Both the position numbers and the translations under genes were made by a program. Source: Microbacterium sp. Marseille-Q6648 (GTDB lineage: Bacteria > Actinomycetota > Actinomycetes > Actinomycetales > Microbacteriaceae). Taken from it: a stretch of DNA of 64,000 nucleotides. The stretch spans positions 124,001 through 188,000 of the forward strand of contig NZ_CALPBZ010000005.1 of the NCBI RefSeq assembly GCF_943181415.1, in the 5' to 3' direction. This document shows positions 44,533 through 53,699 of this stretch, one piece after another (the stretch's first letter is position 1; each line of letters opens with the position of its first letter). The notes beneath the pieces were generated by a model. The model was not told the DNA's origin and searched no databases. It saw nothing but the letters and a program-made list of their open reading frames with translations.

Positions 44533-46029
44533 TCAGGCGAATGACTCCTCGACGGACTGTTCCTGGAGCGCGTTCTTCTTCGACGCCACGCGCTTCTGCA
44601 CCGCGATCATCTCCTCACGGTCGAGCTTGTAGCCGGCCATCGCGATGAGGGTGCAGACCCACCCAAGGATCGGGAGCCCGAAGAACAGGACCATGGTCAT
44701 CCAAAGGATCGGGGTGGTCAGACTGTCCGTGGGCTGGGGCATGACGGTGACGAAGCCGATGAGCGAGACTGCGCCCAATGCCAGCGCGGCGCCGAGCGAC
44801 GAGATCACCTGGTCGACGATGTTGTACGTCGCAGTCACCGTAGCCGGCAGATACTTACCCGACCGATCGAGCTCGTAGTCGATGATGTCAGCGCGCATGG
44901 CCCCCGACGCGACGGTCACGATCATGGATGCGCCGTTGAGCAGGAGGTAGAGCGCGAAGAAGACGACGGCGAGCGGGATGCTGCCCAGGATGGCCCGCGG
45001 GTCGACCGCAAGGCAGAACACCATCAGCACGACCGCGAGCCCTAGGCAGATGCTCGTCCAGGTCACTGTCGCGGCCCTCGACCCACGGCGACCCGTGTAA
45101 CGCGCGCCCAGGATCGCGAACAGGATTCCGGGGAGGATCGCGATCAGGCTCAGCGTCGTCCCCAGCTGCATGTTGCCGAGCAGGATGCCCCACATCAGCG
45201 TGCCGATCACGGCCTGGGAGCGCACGACCTGGGCGAGCTTGTCGGACGCGCCGCTGATGAGGTAGCGCTGGAACGGCCCGTTCCGTGTGAGCAGGTGCCA
45301 CATGTCGCGCGCAGTCACATCCGACTTCGCGCGCGCGGCGGTGATGTGTGCGAAGCTCTCGGGCTTGTCGATCCGCCATACGCCGATGCAGGCGAGCACT
45401 TGGAACACCAGCGAGAAGGCGACGTACGTGATCGCAGTCTCGCGCAGCATCCCGACCGTGAACTCGTTCCCGTGCCGCGGGAGGAAGACCACGGTGGAGA
45501 TGATCGTGAAGATGGCGGGCACCAGGTAGGCGTACACGGTCGCCCAGACCTGCACCGTGGGCCGCTGACGCGGGTCGTTGGTGAGCACCGGTCCCGACAT
45601 CTGGCCGGCGATGTCGTTCATCGATGAACCGATGATGTACACCACGTACACGGCGATGAAGAACACGATCCCGAGACCGGCATCGGAAGCCCACACGAAC
45701 AGCATGAGGATGGCCAGGGACCGGATCAGCCATCCCGTCAGCATGAAGAACCGCAACTTGCCGAACGGCAGGGTCACCCGATCGATGACCAGCGCGAGCA
45801 GCGGATCGATGATGCCGTCGAACACTCGGGTGACGGTGAGGATAAGACCCGCAACGGCCACCGCGATTCCGTATCCGGCGTTCTGGAGGTAGCTCATGAG
45901 CCCTACCAGGACGTAGAAGATCATCGCCGAACCGTTGTTCATCTGCGAGAACGCGATCTCCCACGTGCGTGCGCGTCGGTACGCGACACCATCCGCTTCG
46001 CTCGCTGTCTGCTTGGGGGCACGCACCAT
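44533..46029 (-). CDS. GPH family sugar:cation symporter (MelB-like MFS)
   Basis: 498 residues from the ATG at 46029; a GTG three codons earlier is an alternative but lies against the AAGGAG site. Twelve helices. The TRVFDGIIDPLLALVIDRV segment near 70 has the D-x-x-x-D-P-x-x-G-like signature of glycoside-pentoside-hexuronide symporters, and DIIDYELDRSGKYLPATVTA is the conserved cytoplasmic loop. Such proteins import glycosides or uronides with Na+ or H+. Its position beside the GH2 island suggests import of that enzyme's substrate. It has its own transcription unit, insulated on both sides by terminators. Confidence 0.88.
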   Translation of the reverse strand: MVRAPKQTASEADGVAYRRARTWEIAFSQMNNGSAMIFYVLVGLMSYLQNAGYGIAVAVAGLILTVTRVFDGIIDPLLALVIDRVTLPFGKLRFFMLTGWLIRSLAILMLFVWASDAGLGIVFFIAVYVVYIIGSSMNDIAGQMSGPVLTNDPRQRPTVQVWATVYAYLVPAIFTIISTVVFLPRHGNEFTVGMLRETAITYVAFSLVFQVLACIGVWRIDKPESFAHITAARAKSDVTARDMWHLLTRNGPFQRYLISGASDKLAQVVRSQAVIGTLMWGILLGNMQLGTTLSLIAILPGILFAILGARYTGRRGSRAATVTWTSICLGLAVVLMVFCLAVDPRAILGSIPLAVVFFALYLLLNGASMIVTVASGAMRADIIDYELDRSGKYLPATVTATYNIVDQVISSLGAALALGAVSLIGFVTVMPQPTDSLTTPILWMTMVLFFGLPILGWVCTLIAMAGYKLDREEMIAVQKRVASKKNALQEQSVEESFA

Positions 46030-46223
46030 CGCGTTCACTCTCCTTCGGGTATGCCCCGGGTGCGTCGGCGCCTGATCGGTGCGCCGCTTCCCGAGATGAC
46101 GGTAACGCTATGGCCGGGCGGACGGGCCTTGATAGAACGAGAGATGCACAGTCAGAAGAGAATCAGCACGACGTGCACACGCGTTCCGGGCGCTCCGAGG
46201 GTCACCCACGTCAGTCCTGCTAT

Positions 46224-46259
46224 GCGAAAAGCCCGCCGGATGACCGGCGGGCTTTTCGC
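46224..46259 (-). terminator. rho-independent terminator after the MFS-GH78-GH1-SDR operon
   Basis: CGAAAAGCCCGCCGG and its exact complement flank a four-base ATGA loop, with one further G-C pair at the base (16 pairs). The A-run on one arm and T-run on the other make it bidirectional. It follows the SDR stop on the minus strand. The remaining bases of the 46030-46280 gap hold no gene. Confidence 0.85.
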
Positions 46260-46280
46260 GTGGGGCTGTCTCCTCGAGGG

Positions 46281-47099
46281 TCAGATTGTCTCGCCCGCGT
46301 CGGCCAGAAGTGTGGTCCCGGTCATGATCGTGGCGAGGTCGCTGGCTGCGAAGAGAACGACGCGTGCGATGTCGTCCGGCGTTCCCACACGACCGATGAG
46401 GCTCCGCGTCATCGCGGCAGGCATGTTGCCGGCGTCGATTCCGGCCGCAGCCATCGCCGCCTCCGCCATGGCCATGTTGCCCTCGGTAGGAACGTACGAG
46501 GGAGCCACTCCGAGGACGCGGATGCCGTTCGGCGCGAACTCGAGCGCCATCTGCTTGGTCATGCCGCGGACTGCGTGCTTGGAACCCACATAGGCGGAGA
46601 GCCCCGGCGCGGTGCCGCGGAAGCCCGCGGTCGACACCACGTTCACGATGACGCCTCCGCGTGTCATGCGGCGGGCGGCTTCACGGGATCCATTGAGGAC
46701 ACCCCTCGTGTTGACGGCGAACACGTCGTCCCACTGTTCATCGGTCATATCGAGAACGGGGATGCTGGGGAAGACGCCGGCGTTGTTGACCCAGACATCC
46801 ACGCCCCCGAGACTCTCCACGATCTCGTCGGTCGCCGTCCGCACCGTCTCCGAGTCGGTGACGTCCATACGCACGCCGATCGCTCGGGCGCCGTGCTCGC
46901 TCTCGACGGCGGCCGCGGCATCCGTCGCCTTCTTCGGATCGAGGTCGGCGATCGCGATCTGCGCGCCTGCTTCGGCCAGACGCAGGGCGATGGCGCGCCC
47001 GAGCCCTTGCACCCCACCGGTGATCACGGCGGTGCGCCCCTCGAGCGACAACAGCTCCGCCAGGGAACGCTCGGAGACGTCGGCGAACGGGTAGCTCAT
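46281..47099 (-). CDS. SDR family oxidoreductase
   Basis: 272 residues from the ATG overlapping the GH1 stop (ATGA). Cofactor motif TGGVQGLG near 35, acidic IAIADLDPK (NAD), NNAGVFP, catalytic VSTAGFRG and YVGSKHA, and the closing TTLLADAGETI. An N-terminal extension of about 25 residues precedes the Rossmann fold. As the last gene behind the rhamnosidase and glucosidase it could oxidise a released sugar such as L-rhamnose (the SDR-type L-rhamnose 1-dehydrogenase route) or the aglycone. The sugar assignment is an inference. Confidence 0.85.
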   Translation of the reverse strand: MSYPFADVSERSLAELLSLEGRTAVITGGVQGLGRAIALRLAEAGAQIAIADLDPKKATDAAAAVESEHGARAIGVRMDVTDSETVRTATDEIVESLGGVDVWVNNAGVFPSIPVLDMTDEQWDDVFAVNTRGVLNGSREAARRMTRGGVIVNVVSTAGFRGTAPGLSAYVGSKHAVRGMTKQMALEFAPNGIRVLGVAPSYVPTEGNMAMAEAAMAAAGIDAGNMPAAMTRSLIGRVGTPDDIARVVLFAASDLATIMTGTTLLADAGETI

Positions 47100-48346
47100 G
47101 CCGACACCTCGGCGTCCGCCAGTGCATTGCGCTGCGCGACGCGCCCCAGCCACGCCAGGCTCGGCTTCGGAGTGCGGACGAAGGTATCGCGGTCGACGGC
47201 GATGAGACCGAAGGTCGGTTCCCAGTGGCCCCATTCGAAGTTGTCCAGGAGCGACCAGTGCAGATAACCGCGCACGTCGATGCCGTCGTCGATGGTGCCC
47301 AGCAGCCCCTGCAGCGCTTCCCCGGTGTAACGGATGCGCTGAGAGTCGTCAGCGGTGGCGATGCCGTTCTCGGTGATGAGGATCGGCGTGTGCTCGCTGA
47401 CCTCCCAGGCGTGGCGCACCGCCATCGCGAGCGAATCCGGCCGGTATGCGGTGCCGACCAAGGTGTTGTCGGGGTGCGCAGGGTGCGGCACGAGGCCATT
47501 CGCGTCGACCTGCTGGCTGGAGTACGCCTGCACCCCTACGAAGTCGTCGCCACGGCTGCCCTCCCAGTACACGTCCTCTTTGCCGTACCGGATCTGCTGC
47601 AACTTCTCTTCGCCGCCCGGGGCAGCGGTGAGCGCTCCGGCGGCGATGGTCCAACCGACCTTCGCGCCTGTGCGGCCACGGACGATCTCTCGCGCCGCGT
47701 GATGGATGCGAGTGAACAGACGACCGATCTCGGGGTCCGCGTACGTGAGGAACTCGCTGTGGGTCTGCTTCTTCTCGTCGTCGCCGTCGGCCTCGACCGT
47801 AGGGCTCGTCCAATCCCCACCGGATGCGGAGAGGCGTCGCATCGCGGTCATGATCGCCGCCTGCATGTTCGGCTCGTTCATGGTCGCGACCCACTCGACA
47901 CCGTCGAGAATCGTGCATGCCTGCTCGACGTACGCGCAGAACAGCTCCTGCGCCTCGGGGCCGTCCCACCCCCCGAGAGCGGCGAACCACTGCGGAGTGG
48001 TGAAGTGCTGAAGGGTGACGACGGGAGTGACACCCCGCTCGAGGCAGTGATCGATCATGCGGCGGTAATGCGCGAGCTCGGCTTTGGAGAAGTGCCCGCG
48101 TACCGGCTCGATGCGCGACCACTCGAGACTGAATCGGTAAGAGGACAGGCCTGCGTCGGCGAGCAGTTGGATGTCCTCGCGGTAACGGTGGTAGCTGTCC
48201 ACAGCATCACCTGAAAGCTCCATTCCGGGCATCATCTGCTCGCGTGCCCACCAGTCGCTGTTGACGTTGTTGCCTTCGATCTGGTGTCCGGCCGTCGCCG
48301 CGCCCCAGAGGAAGCCGGCGGGGAAGCGGGTGTCAGTCATGGTCAT
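47096..48346 (-). CDS. beta-glucosidase, glycoside hydrolase family 1
   Basis: 416 residues (414 from the second ATG at 48340, which has better spacing to AAGGAG). FPAGFLWGAATAGHQIEGNN near the N-terminus, acid/base Glu in ATMNEPN, YRFSLEWSRIEP and nucleophile Glu in ILITENGIA define an intact GH1 enzyme. At 416 residues it is somewhat shorter than the 450-470 norm, with a compact C-terminus (WGHWEPTFGLIAVDRDT). No signal peptide. Behind a GH78 rhamnosidase it would cleave the glucoside left after removal of rhamnose, as in rutinosides or saponins. ATGA overlap with the SDR gene. Confidence 0.9.
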   Translation of the reverse strand: MTMTDTRFPAGFLWGAATAGHQIEGNNVNSDWWAREQMMPGMELSGDAVDSYHRYREDIQLLADAGLSSYRFSLEWSRIEPVRGHFSKAELAHYRRMIDHCLERGVTPVVTLQHFTTPQWFAALGGWDGPEAQELFCAYVEQACTILDGVEWVATMNEPNMQAAIMTAMRRLSASGGDWTSPTVEADGDDEKKQTHSEFLTYADPEIGRLFTRIHHAAREIVRGRTGAKVGWTIAAGALTAAPGGEEKLQQIRYGKEDVYWEGSRGDDFVGVQAYSSQQVDANGLVPHPAHPDNTLVGTAYRPDSLAMAVRHAWEVSEHTPILITENGIATADDSQRIRYTGEALQGLLGTIDDGIDVRGYLHWSLLDNFEWGHWEPTFGLIAVDRDTFVRTPKPSLAWLGRVAQRNALADAEVSA

Positions 48347-48375
48347 GCTCTCCTTCACGTCGATGTGTACAGGTG

Positions 48376-51057
48376 TCACCGCGAGGCGGGGACGAGGTCG
48401 GATGCCGGCAATGCGGCGGATTGTCGGAATCGGCCCGGTGATGCGGTGTGGACCTCGCCGCCGGGGAAGACGACGCGAGCCGTGGTGCCCGCGGGGATGT
48501 CCGCGGTGATGTGGAATCGCCCGTTCTCGATGCGCCAGCCGACGACGATCTCCCCCTGCGGGCCATCATGTGATCCGCGGGCCCACGTCATCCCGGGCGC
48601 CGGGACCGGCGCGATCACGACGCGCTCCCACGCGACGGACTCCGCGTCCTGCCGCAGTCCCAGCGTGTGCGTGTGGAGGAACCGGATGACGGCGCCCTTG
48701 CTGTAGTGATTGAGCGAGTCATGCGCGACGCCGTGCTCGTCGATGCCCTCCCAGTCCTCCCAGATCGTCGTGGCTCCGCGGTCGACCATGTACAGCCACG
48801 AAGGAGCCGTGCGTTGATGGAGCAGCTCATATGCGACATCGGCGCGACCGGCATCCGCGAGCACCGGAAGCAGATCACCGGTGGCGAGGAAGCCGGTACC
48901 GAGGTGCGTGCCTGCCGATCGGATCAGCTCGACGAGGCGGTCGACGGCGGCCGTCTGCAGCGCCTTGGGGATGAGACCGAACGACAGCGCACGGACGTAC
49001 GCCGCCTGGCTGTCGGTTACGGTCGTGCCGTCTTCGCGCAGGTAGGCCGCTCGCCAGGCGGAGGCCACGCTTTCGGCGGTGGCCGCGTAGCGCTCGGCGT
49101 CGGGTGTCCTTCCCAGCAGGGACGCGATGCGCGCGACGGTGGTGACCGAGCGGTGCAGGTACGCGGTGCCGACTTCTCCCTTGTCTGCCATGAACCAGGC
49201 CATCGGGTTGTGCGCGATCGGATCGATGGCGTTGCCGTCCGCGTCGCGCTGTTTGGGTTCGGTCCACTCACCCCAATGGAAGGTACCGTCCCACAGGTAC
49301 TCCTCGAACCACTCCGGTTCGGGGGAGGCTTCCACGCGGGTGTGGTGGCGGGACGTGCGGGCCTGGTCGAGCGCCCAGTCGATCCAGCGCACCATCGCGT
49401 TGTAGTTCTCCTCGAGCACGTCACGGTCGCCGTAGGAGAGGTACATCTCCCACGGGACCGCCACGATGGCATCTCCCCAGCCGGAGGAGCCGGTCATCAT
49501 CGCGAACTGGTCGTCGAGGTGGTGCTTGATGCGGCGCCCGTCCGGTGAGAAGTTGGCGATGCGGCCGTCGTCGAGTTGGTCATCCCGCACCGAACGCAGC
49601 CATTTGCGGGTGAACCCGAGGACGTCGTACAGCCGCGTCGCAGTCGGCGCGAACACCTGATAGTCGCCCGTCCAGGCCAGACGCTCGCGCGTCGGGCAGT
49701 CGGTCGGGACGTCGACCGCGTTGCCGCGGAAACTCCACTCGGCGATCGCATGGAGCCTGTTCAGGTCGTCGTCGCTGCTTACGAACGAGCCTGTCGGAAC
49801 GAGATCGGTGTGCACGACCTGCATGGCGATCGCTGCCGCGTCGAAGCGGCCACCCGGGCGGGTGATGCGAACGTACTGGAACCCGTGAACCGTGTGACGG
49901 GGCTCGAACACATCCCCCGCGGCACCCGCGATCACCTCATCGCGCTGGATGAACGGAATCGGGTCCACGTCCGGCCGCTTCGAATCGAGATGCGCGGTGG
50001 ACAGATCGCCTGAGGCGTCCACATACTCGCCGTACTCGATCACCGTGCGCGTACCGGGCACGCCCAGATCGCCGAGGCGGACCCAGCCCGAGGCGTTCTG
50101 ACCGAAGTCGATCACCCACACACCGTTGCGGATCTCGCGCACGGCCGCTGGGAGAAGCGTCTGCACCACCCGCACCGGGGGCGCGGGCGAATAGTCGATA
50201 CGTGGCACGTCGGCCACGGCTCCGACGCGCACCGGCACGGGCTCGGAACGCGTCGAAGAGAAGTCGACGGTCTGACCGCCCATGAGGTCGGCGCGGGTCG
50301 TGAGGGAACTTGCGCTTTTCCAGGTCTCGTCACTGCCGAAGCGGTGCACGGTCCCGTCGGAAGACTGCGCATGCAGTTCCACCCGCACACCGGTTGCGGT
50401 CCCCCACTGCGAGGGAAGCCGGAAGGCACCGACCTGACCCCGATACCAGCCGTCCGAGAGTTCGATCTCGACCCGGTTGTCGCCCCCGACCAGGAGTGAC
50501 GTGACGTCGTGGGCTTGGGCGTACAGAGTGCGGTCGTACGAGGTCGATCCGGGCGCGAGCTCGTCGCCGCCCACCCGGCATCCGTTGACCGTCGCTGTGT
50601 AGACACCGAGCGCCGTGGCATACAGGCGGGCCGACACGACATCGTCGGGCAGGCCGAAAGCGCCGGACAGCACGTACGCAGGGCGCTCCCCATACCCGGG
50701 GTCGGTCGGTTCGGCCGGTGAGATCCAGGCGGCCGTCCAGTCCTGGTCGAGCAGGCCGACCTCGAACACCGCGTGCTCCGACCAGGTGGAATCCTCGGAT
50801 GCCGCCTCCCGCACCCGCCACTGGACACGGTTCTTGCTGCGCAGAGCATCGAATGGCCAGGCGACGAAGAGATGCCCCGAGACCTCGGCGGTTACGGGGT
50901 CACTGTCCTCGACGGTCGCTTCAACCACGAAGATCTCTGGGCCGTCGACGGGGTGCTTCCACGACAGCCGGGGCTCGGCTGTCGTCACGGCGAACGCGTC
51001 GCCGCCGCTGTCGACGGACAGGGCATAGGGGGCGGGGGACACACTCATGCTCGGCAT
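48376..51057 (-). CDS. alpha-L-rhamnosidase, glycoside hydrolase family 78
   Basis: 893 residues. Order: N-terminal Ig-like domain (TTAEPRLSWKHPVDGPEIFV), Bac_rhamnosid_N carbohydrate-binding domain with ARLYATALGVYTATVNGCRV, concanavalin-like domain with VWVIDFGQNASGWVRL, six-hairpin (alpha/alpha)6 catalytic domain with DVPTDCPTRERLAWTGDYQV and TTIWEDWEGIDEHG, and a C-terminal beta domain. The catalytic acidic residues of GH78 are expected in the RERLAWTGD and W-E-x-W segments, both present. No signal peptide. It removes terminal rhamnose from imported glycosides. The start at 51057 has only weak upstream complementarity; the ATG at 51048 is an alternative. It follows the MFS gene by 14 bases. 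Confidence 0.92.
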   Translation of the reverse strand: MPSMSVSPAPYALSVDSGGDAFAVTTAEPRLSWKHPVDGPEIFVVEATVEDSDPVTAEVSGHLFVAWPFDALRSKNRVQWRVREAASEDSTWSEHAVFEVGLLDQDWTAAWISPAEPTDPGYGERPAYVLSGAFGLPDDVVSARLYATALGVYTATVNGCRVGGDELAPGSTSYDRTLYAQAHDVTSLLVGGDNRVEIELSDGWYRGQVGAFRLPSQWGTATGVRVELHAQSSDGTVHRFGSDETWKSASSLTTRADLMGGQTVDFSSTRSEPVPVRVGAVADVPRIDYSPAPPVRVVQTLLPAAVREIRNGVWVIDFGQNASGWVRLGDLGVPGTRTVIEYGEYVDASGDLSTAHLDSKRPDVDPIPFIQRDEVIAGAAGDVFEPRHTVHGFQYVRITRPGGRFDAAAIAMQVVHTDLVPTGSFVSSDDDLNRLHAIAEWSFRGNAVDVPTDCPTRERLAWTGDYQVFAPTATRLYDVLGFTRKWLRSVRDDQLDDGRIANFSPDGRRIKHHLDDQFAMMTGSSGWGDAIVAVPWEMYLSYGDRDVLEENYNAMVRWIDWALDQARTSRHHTRVEASPEPEWFEEYLWDGTFHWGEWTEPKQRDADGNAIDPIAHNPMAWFMADKGEVGTAYLHRSVTTVARIASLLGRTPDAERYAATAESVASAWRAAYLREDGTTVTDSQAAYVRALSFGLIPKALQTAAVDRLVELIRSAGTHLGTGFLATGDLLPVLADAGRADVAYELLHQRTAPSWLYMVDRGATTIWEDWEGIDEHGVAHDSLNHYSKGAVIRFLHTHTLGLRQDAESVAWERVVIAPVPAPGMTWARGSHDGPQGEIVVGWRIENGRFHITADIPAGTTARVVFPGGEVHTASPGRFRQSAALPASDLVPASR

Positions 51058-51071
51058 CTTCGGGTCAGGGA

Positions 51072-52427
51072 TCAGCGGACGGACTTGACCTTGAGCAGGA
51101 TGATGAGCCCACCGACAAGAGCGAACACAGCGCCGACGAGATAAAGAAGCGTGTAGTTCTTCTCCCCGCCGACCGCGCCCAGTGTGATCACCACACCTGC
51201 GAGCAGCGGGGCGACGGCGCTGGGGATCTTCTGAGCGAATTGGATCACCGCCATGTACCGACCCGCTTGGTCCCGCTCGGGGATGATCGCGTACACGATC
51301 GCCTGGTCGACGGTCGCGAAGACCGCGATCGCCATCTGCATCAGGACTGCCCCGACGATGATCTGCGGCAGAGACCATGCAGTGGCCTCTGCGACCGCGC
51401 CGACGACGAAGAGGAGCGACGCGATCATCACGAACAGCCGTCGACGCTGAAGTCTGTCTGAAAGGAAGCCTCCGACGAGTGCGCCGGCGGCCGCTGACAG
51501 GACACCGATCATTCCTACGGTTGCGACGACTCCCGCCACCTCCCGCACGGGAAGGTCGAGCCGCTGGGCATAGAAGAATGTGCCGAAGGTCGTGTTGAAG
51601 TACAGGCCGATGAAGAACACGAAGCGCCCCAGCCAGTTCCACGCGAAGTCCGGATACTTGCGCACGTTGAAGCCGTAGCTGCTGACGACCGACTTCACTG
51701 TCACACCATCTGTTCGCGAGATGCTCTTCGAACTGCCCTCGGGCTTGAACAGAGGGAAGAGAGCCAGCATCACCGCGCCGATGACGCCCGGCACCAGGAA
51801 GATGAGCATCGTGCTCGAGGAGACCGCATAGGCGATGCCGATCCCGAGCACCGGGGCGATCTGGGTCATCAGGCCCGTCAGCGCGGAGACCTTGCCGCGC
51901 TGTCGCTCCGGCAGTTTGTCGGCCTGGAGCGTTTGCAGTGCGGCGCCGGCGATGGACCAGCCCGTCATACCCAGAATCCATCCCGCGCCGACGAGAAGCA
52001 GGCTCGGCGCAAGTCCGATGACGATCAGGCCTGCAAGGCCTATCACGGTACCGAGATACAGGAACGGCGTGCGCCGGCCCCAGCGAGAGCGGGTGCGATC
52101 ACTCCAGATCCCGATGAGAGGGCTGATCAGAAGGTAGACACCTTGAGCCGTGCCCGTGATGTATCCGAGGACCTCTTCACTTCCCGGCGCCAGTTCGGTG
52201 ATGCGGACCGCGATACCGTACGCCAGCGGCACCATCATGGCCATCGAGGCGCCGAAGCTCGCCAGCATGAGCCAGACGATGTACGACCGGCTCACCGGGA
52301 CGAGCGGCTCGCCGGTCGGTGACGGCGATGCAGTGTCCTGCGACCCGCTCACGTTCCCCGGTAAAGGCTCGGCAGCGTTGAACCCCTCGGTAAGCAGGCG
52401 GCCTTGCGGCTCGTCGTTCGTCACCAT
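51072..52427 (-). CDS. MFS transporter, probable glycoside importer
   Basis: 451 residues with twelve helices after a 45-residue hydrophilic N-terminus. LGYITGTAQGVYLLISPLIG and IWSDRTRSRWGRRTPFLYLG resemble SLC45-like and actinobacterial sugar MFS proteins; KPEGSSKSISRTDGVTVKSV is the central loop. The ATG at 52427 follows AAGGAG closely. First gene of MFS-GH78-GH1-SDR, so the likely cargo is an intact rhamnosyl-glucoside, cleaved inside the cell by enzymes that lack signal peptides. Its promoter is TTGCCA-17-TACATT and is overlaid by a TetR operator. Confidence 0.88.
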   Translation of the reverse strand: MVTNDEPQGRLLTEGFNAAEPLPGNVSGSQDTASPSPTGEPLVPVSRSYIVWLMLASFGASMAMMVPLAYGIAVRITELAPGSEEVLGYITGTAQGVYLLISPLIGIWSDRTRSRWGRRTPFLYLGTVIGLAGLIVIGLAPSLLLVGAGWILGMTGWSIAGAALQTLQADKLPERQRGKVSALTGLMTQIAPVLGIGIAYAVSSSTMLIFLVPGVIGAVMLALFPLFKPEGSSKSISRTDGVTVKSVVSSYGFNVRKYPDFAWNWLGRFVFFIGLYFNTTFGTFFYAQRLDLPVREVAGVVATVGMIGVLSAAAGALVGGFLSDRLQRRRLFVMIASLLFVVGAVAEATAWSLPQIIVGAVLMQMAIAVFATVDQAIVYAIIPERDQAGRYMAVIQFAQKIPSAVAPLLAGVVITLGAVGGEKNYTLLYLVGAVFALVGGLIILLKVKSVR

Positions 52428-52491
52428 GACTCCTTCATCATTTGCCAGACTCAGCGTTCGCGACTCCGCGGGGGCGGCGGGCCACCCAAAA

Positions 52492-52508
52492 GTAACCACA
52501 GCGGTAAC
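52492..52508. promoter_or_regulatory. TetR operator, site 1
   Basis: GTAACCACAGCGGTAAC: half-sites GTAACC and GGTAAC (one mismatch from GGTTAC) with a five-base spacer. It lies just downstream of the inferred MFS transcription start, centred 29 bases from site 2. Confidence 0.65.
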
Positions 52509-52517
52509 TCTTCGTAG

Positions 52518-52546
52518 AATGTAACCGCTCTGGTTACACTTGGCAA
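52518..52546 (-). promoter_or_regulatory. MFS operon promoter and TetR operator, site 2
   Basis: On the minus strand TTGCCA (52541-52546) and TACATT (52518-52523) are spaced by 17 bases. The perfect inverted repeat GTAACC-GCTCT-GGTTAC (52521-52537) fills the spacer and overlaps the -10. On the plus strand TACACT (52535-52540), the likely -10 of the TetR gene, overlaps the same operator, which implies autoregulation. Confidence 0.7.
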
Positions 52547-52584
52547 GTGCTGGGCGCTCGACAGTTCAGCGCCGAAGGAGAGTC

Positions 52585-53307
52585 GTGACCCACGCAGGCG
52601 ATGCCGACGACGCCGACCGCGCCCTCAAGCCCGAAAGCCGCCGTCGCGGCCAGTACTCCACGACGCCGGCCCGTCGAGCAGCCATCGTCCAGGCGGCGTC
52701 CGCGAGCTTTGCCGAGCACGGATACGAGCGCGCTTCCCTCCGCGATATCGCGGCCCGGGCGAACGTGACCCACGCCGCTCTCCTCCGTCATTTCGCAAGC
52801 AAGGACGAGCTGCTCATCGCGGCCCTCGCGCAGCGCGATGCACAGGACGAAGAGCTGGCGCGGCAGATCATGGAGTCACCGGTCCCGCCCGAGCGGGTGC
52901 TCTCCACCGTCCTCCGAGAGGAGTTCGCGCACCCCGATCAGCAGCGCAACTGGCTCGCCATCACCGTGGCGGCCACGAACCCCGACCACCCCGCTCACGA
53001 TTTCTTCCTCGCCCGACGCGACCGGATGCGCCAAAGCTTCACGTCGGGCCGCCTTGCCACCACGCACGACGATGCCGAGCTGACCGCGGACGACAAAGTG
53101 ACGATGGTGCTGGCGATGATCGACGGGCTGCGCATCCAGGCACTCCTCGACCCCGGCCGGGATGTCCTGCCCCTGCTGGAGCGGATGATGCGCCTCATCT
53201 CCACTTCTGCCTCGGCATCCGCATCTGGCCCCCTGAGCATTCCGAAGCGGCCGAGCGGGGATCCGGTGGCGGTCAGAGGAGTTCGAGGAGCTGATCCGCG
53301 TACATAG
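52585..53307 (+). CDS. TetR family transcriptional regulator of the rhamnosidase operon
   Basis: 240 residues from the GTG at 52585, preceded by GAAGGAG. The helix-turn-helix region reads IVQAASASFAEHGYERASLR then DIAARANVTHAALLRHFASK, and the C-terminal ligand domain ends near LLERMMRLIS at about residue 211. The last 30 residues (serine/alanine-rich then SGDPVAVRGVRGADPRT) are not family-like: from 53237 the same DNA encodes, in another frame, the remains of a LacI protein. The native stop therefore seems lost at a recombination joint. It is divergent from the MFS-GH78-GH1-SDR operon and should bind the two GTAACC palindromes. Confidence 0.83.
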   Translation: MTHAGDADDADRALKPESRRRGQYSTTPARRAAIVQAASASFAEHGYERASLRDIAARANVTHAALLRHFASKDELLIAALAQRDAQDEELARQIMESPVPPERVLSTVLREEFAHPDQQRNWLAITVAATNPDHPAHDFFLARRDRMRQSFTSGRLATTHDDAELTADDKVTMVLAMIDGLRIQALLDPGRDVLPLLERMMRLISTSASASASGPLSIPKRPSGDPVAVRGVRGADPRT

Positions 53308-53698
53308 CCTGATCCCGATCATGGTCGGGCCATACACCCCGACGGTCACCAGCGGGCAAGCGGCCGCGGATGCGCTCGTCTTCACCGGCGCCACCCCATG
53401 CGTCGCCTTCAACGACCTCCTCGCGATCGGTGTTCTGCAGCGTCTCCGCCAACGGGGCGTGCGAGTACCCGAGGATATGAGCGTGATCGGGTGCGATGAC
53501 ATATTCGGTGCGGACTTCAGCGCGCCTCCGCTGACGACGATCGCGGGCGACACCGAGCACGCCGGCCGGCTCGCCGCGAGCAGACTCATTGCCATCCTCA
53601 ACGGTGAGCCGGCCCGCACCGGAACCACCCTGATCCCGACGCACCTCCTCGTGAGAGAGTCGACCGGACCGGTTCGCCACCACGACTTGGGAGTGTGA
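53237..53698 (+). pseudogene. LacI family regulator, C-terminal remnant
   Basis: A frame shifted from the TetR gene encodes WRSEEFEELIRVHSLIPIMV, then GPYTPTVTSGQAAADALVF, TPCVAFNDLLAIGVLQRL, VPEDMSVIGCDDIFGADFSA and LPTHLLVRES-like ending IPTHLLVRESTGPVRHH. This is the second half of a LacI-family sensor domain; the helix-turn-helix and first half are absent. A stop at 53234-53236 closes the frame upstream. Translation could begin at the ATG at 53321 (125 residues), but the product would lack DNA-binding and half the ligand site. Probably the product of a deletion joining two regulator genes. Confidence 0.75.
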
Positions 53699-53699
53699 C

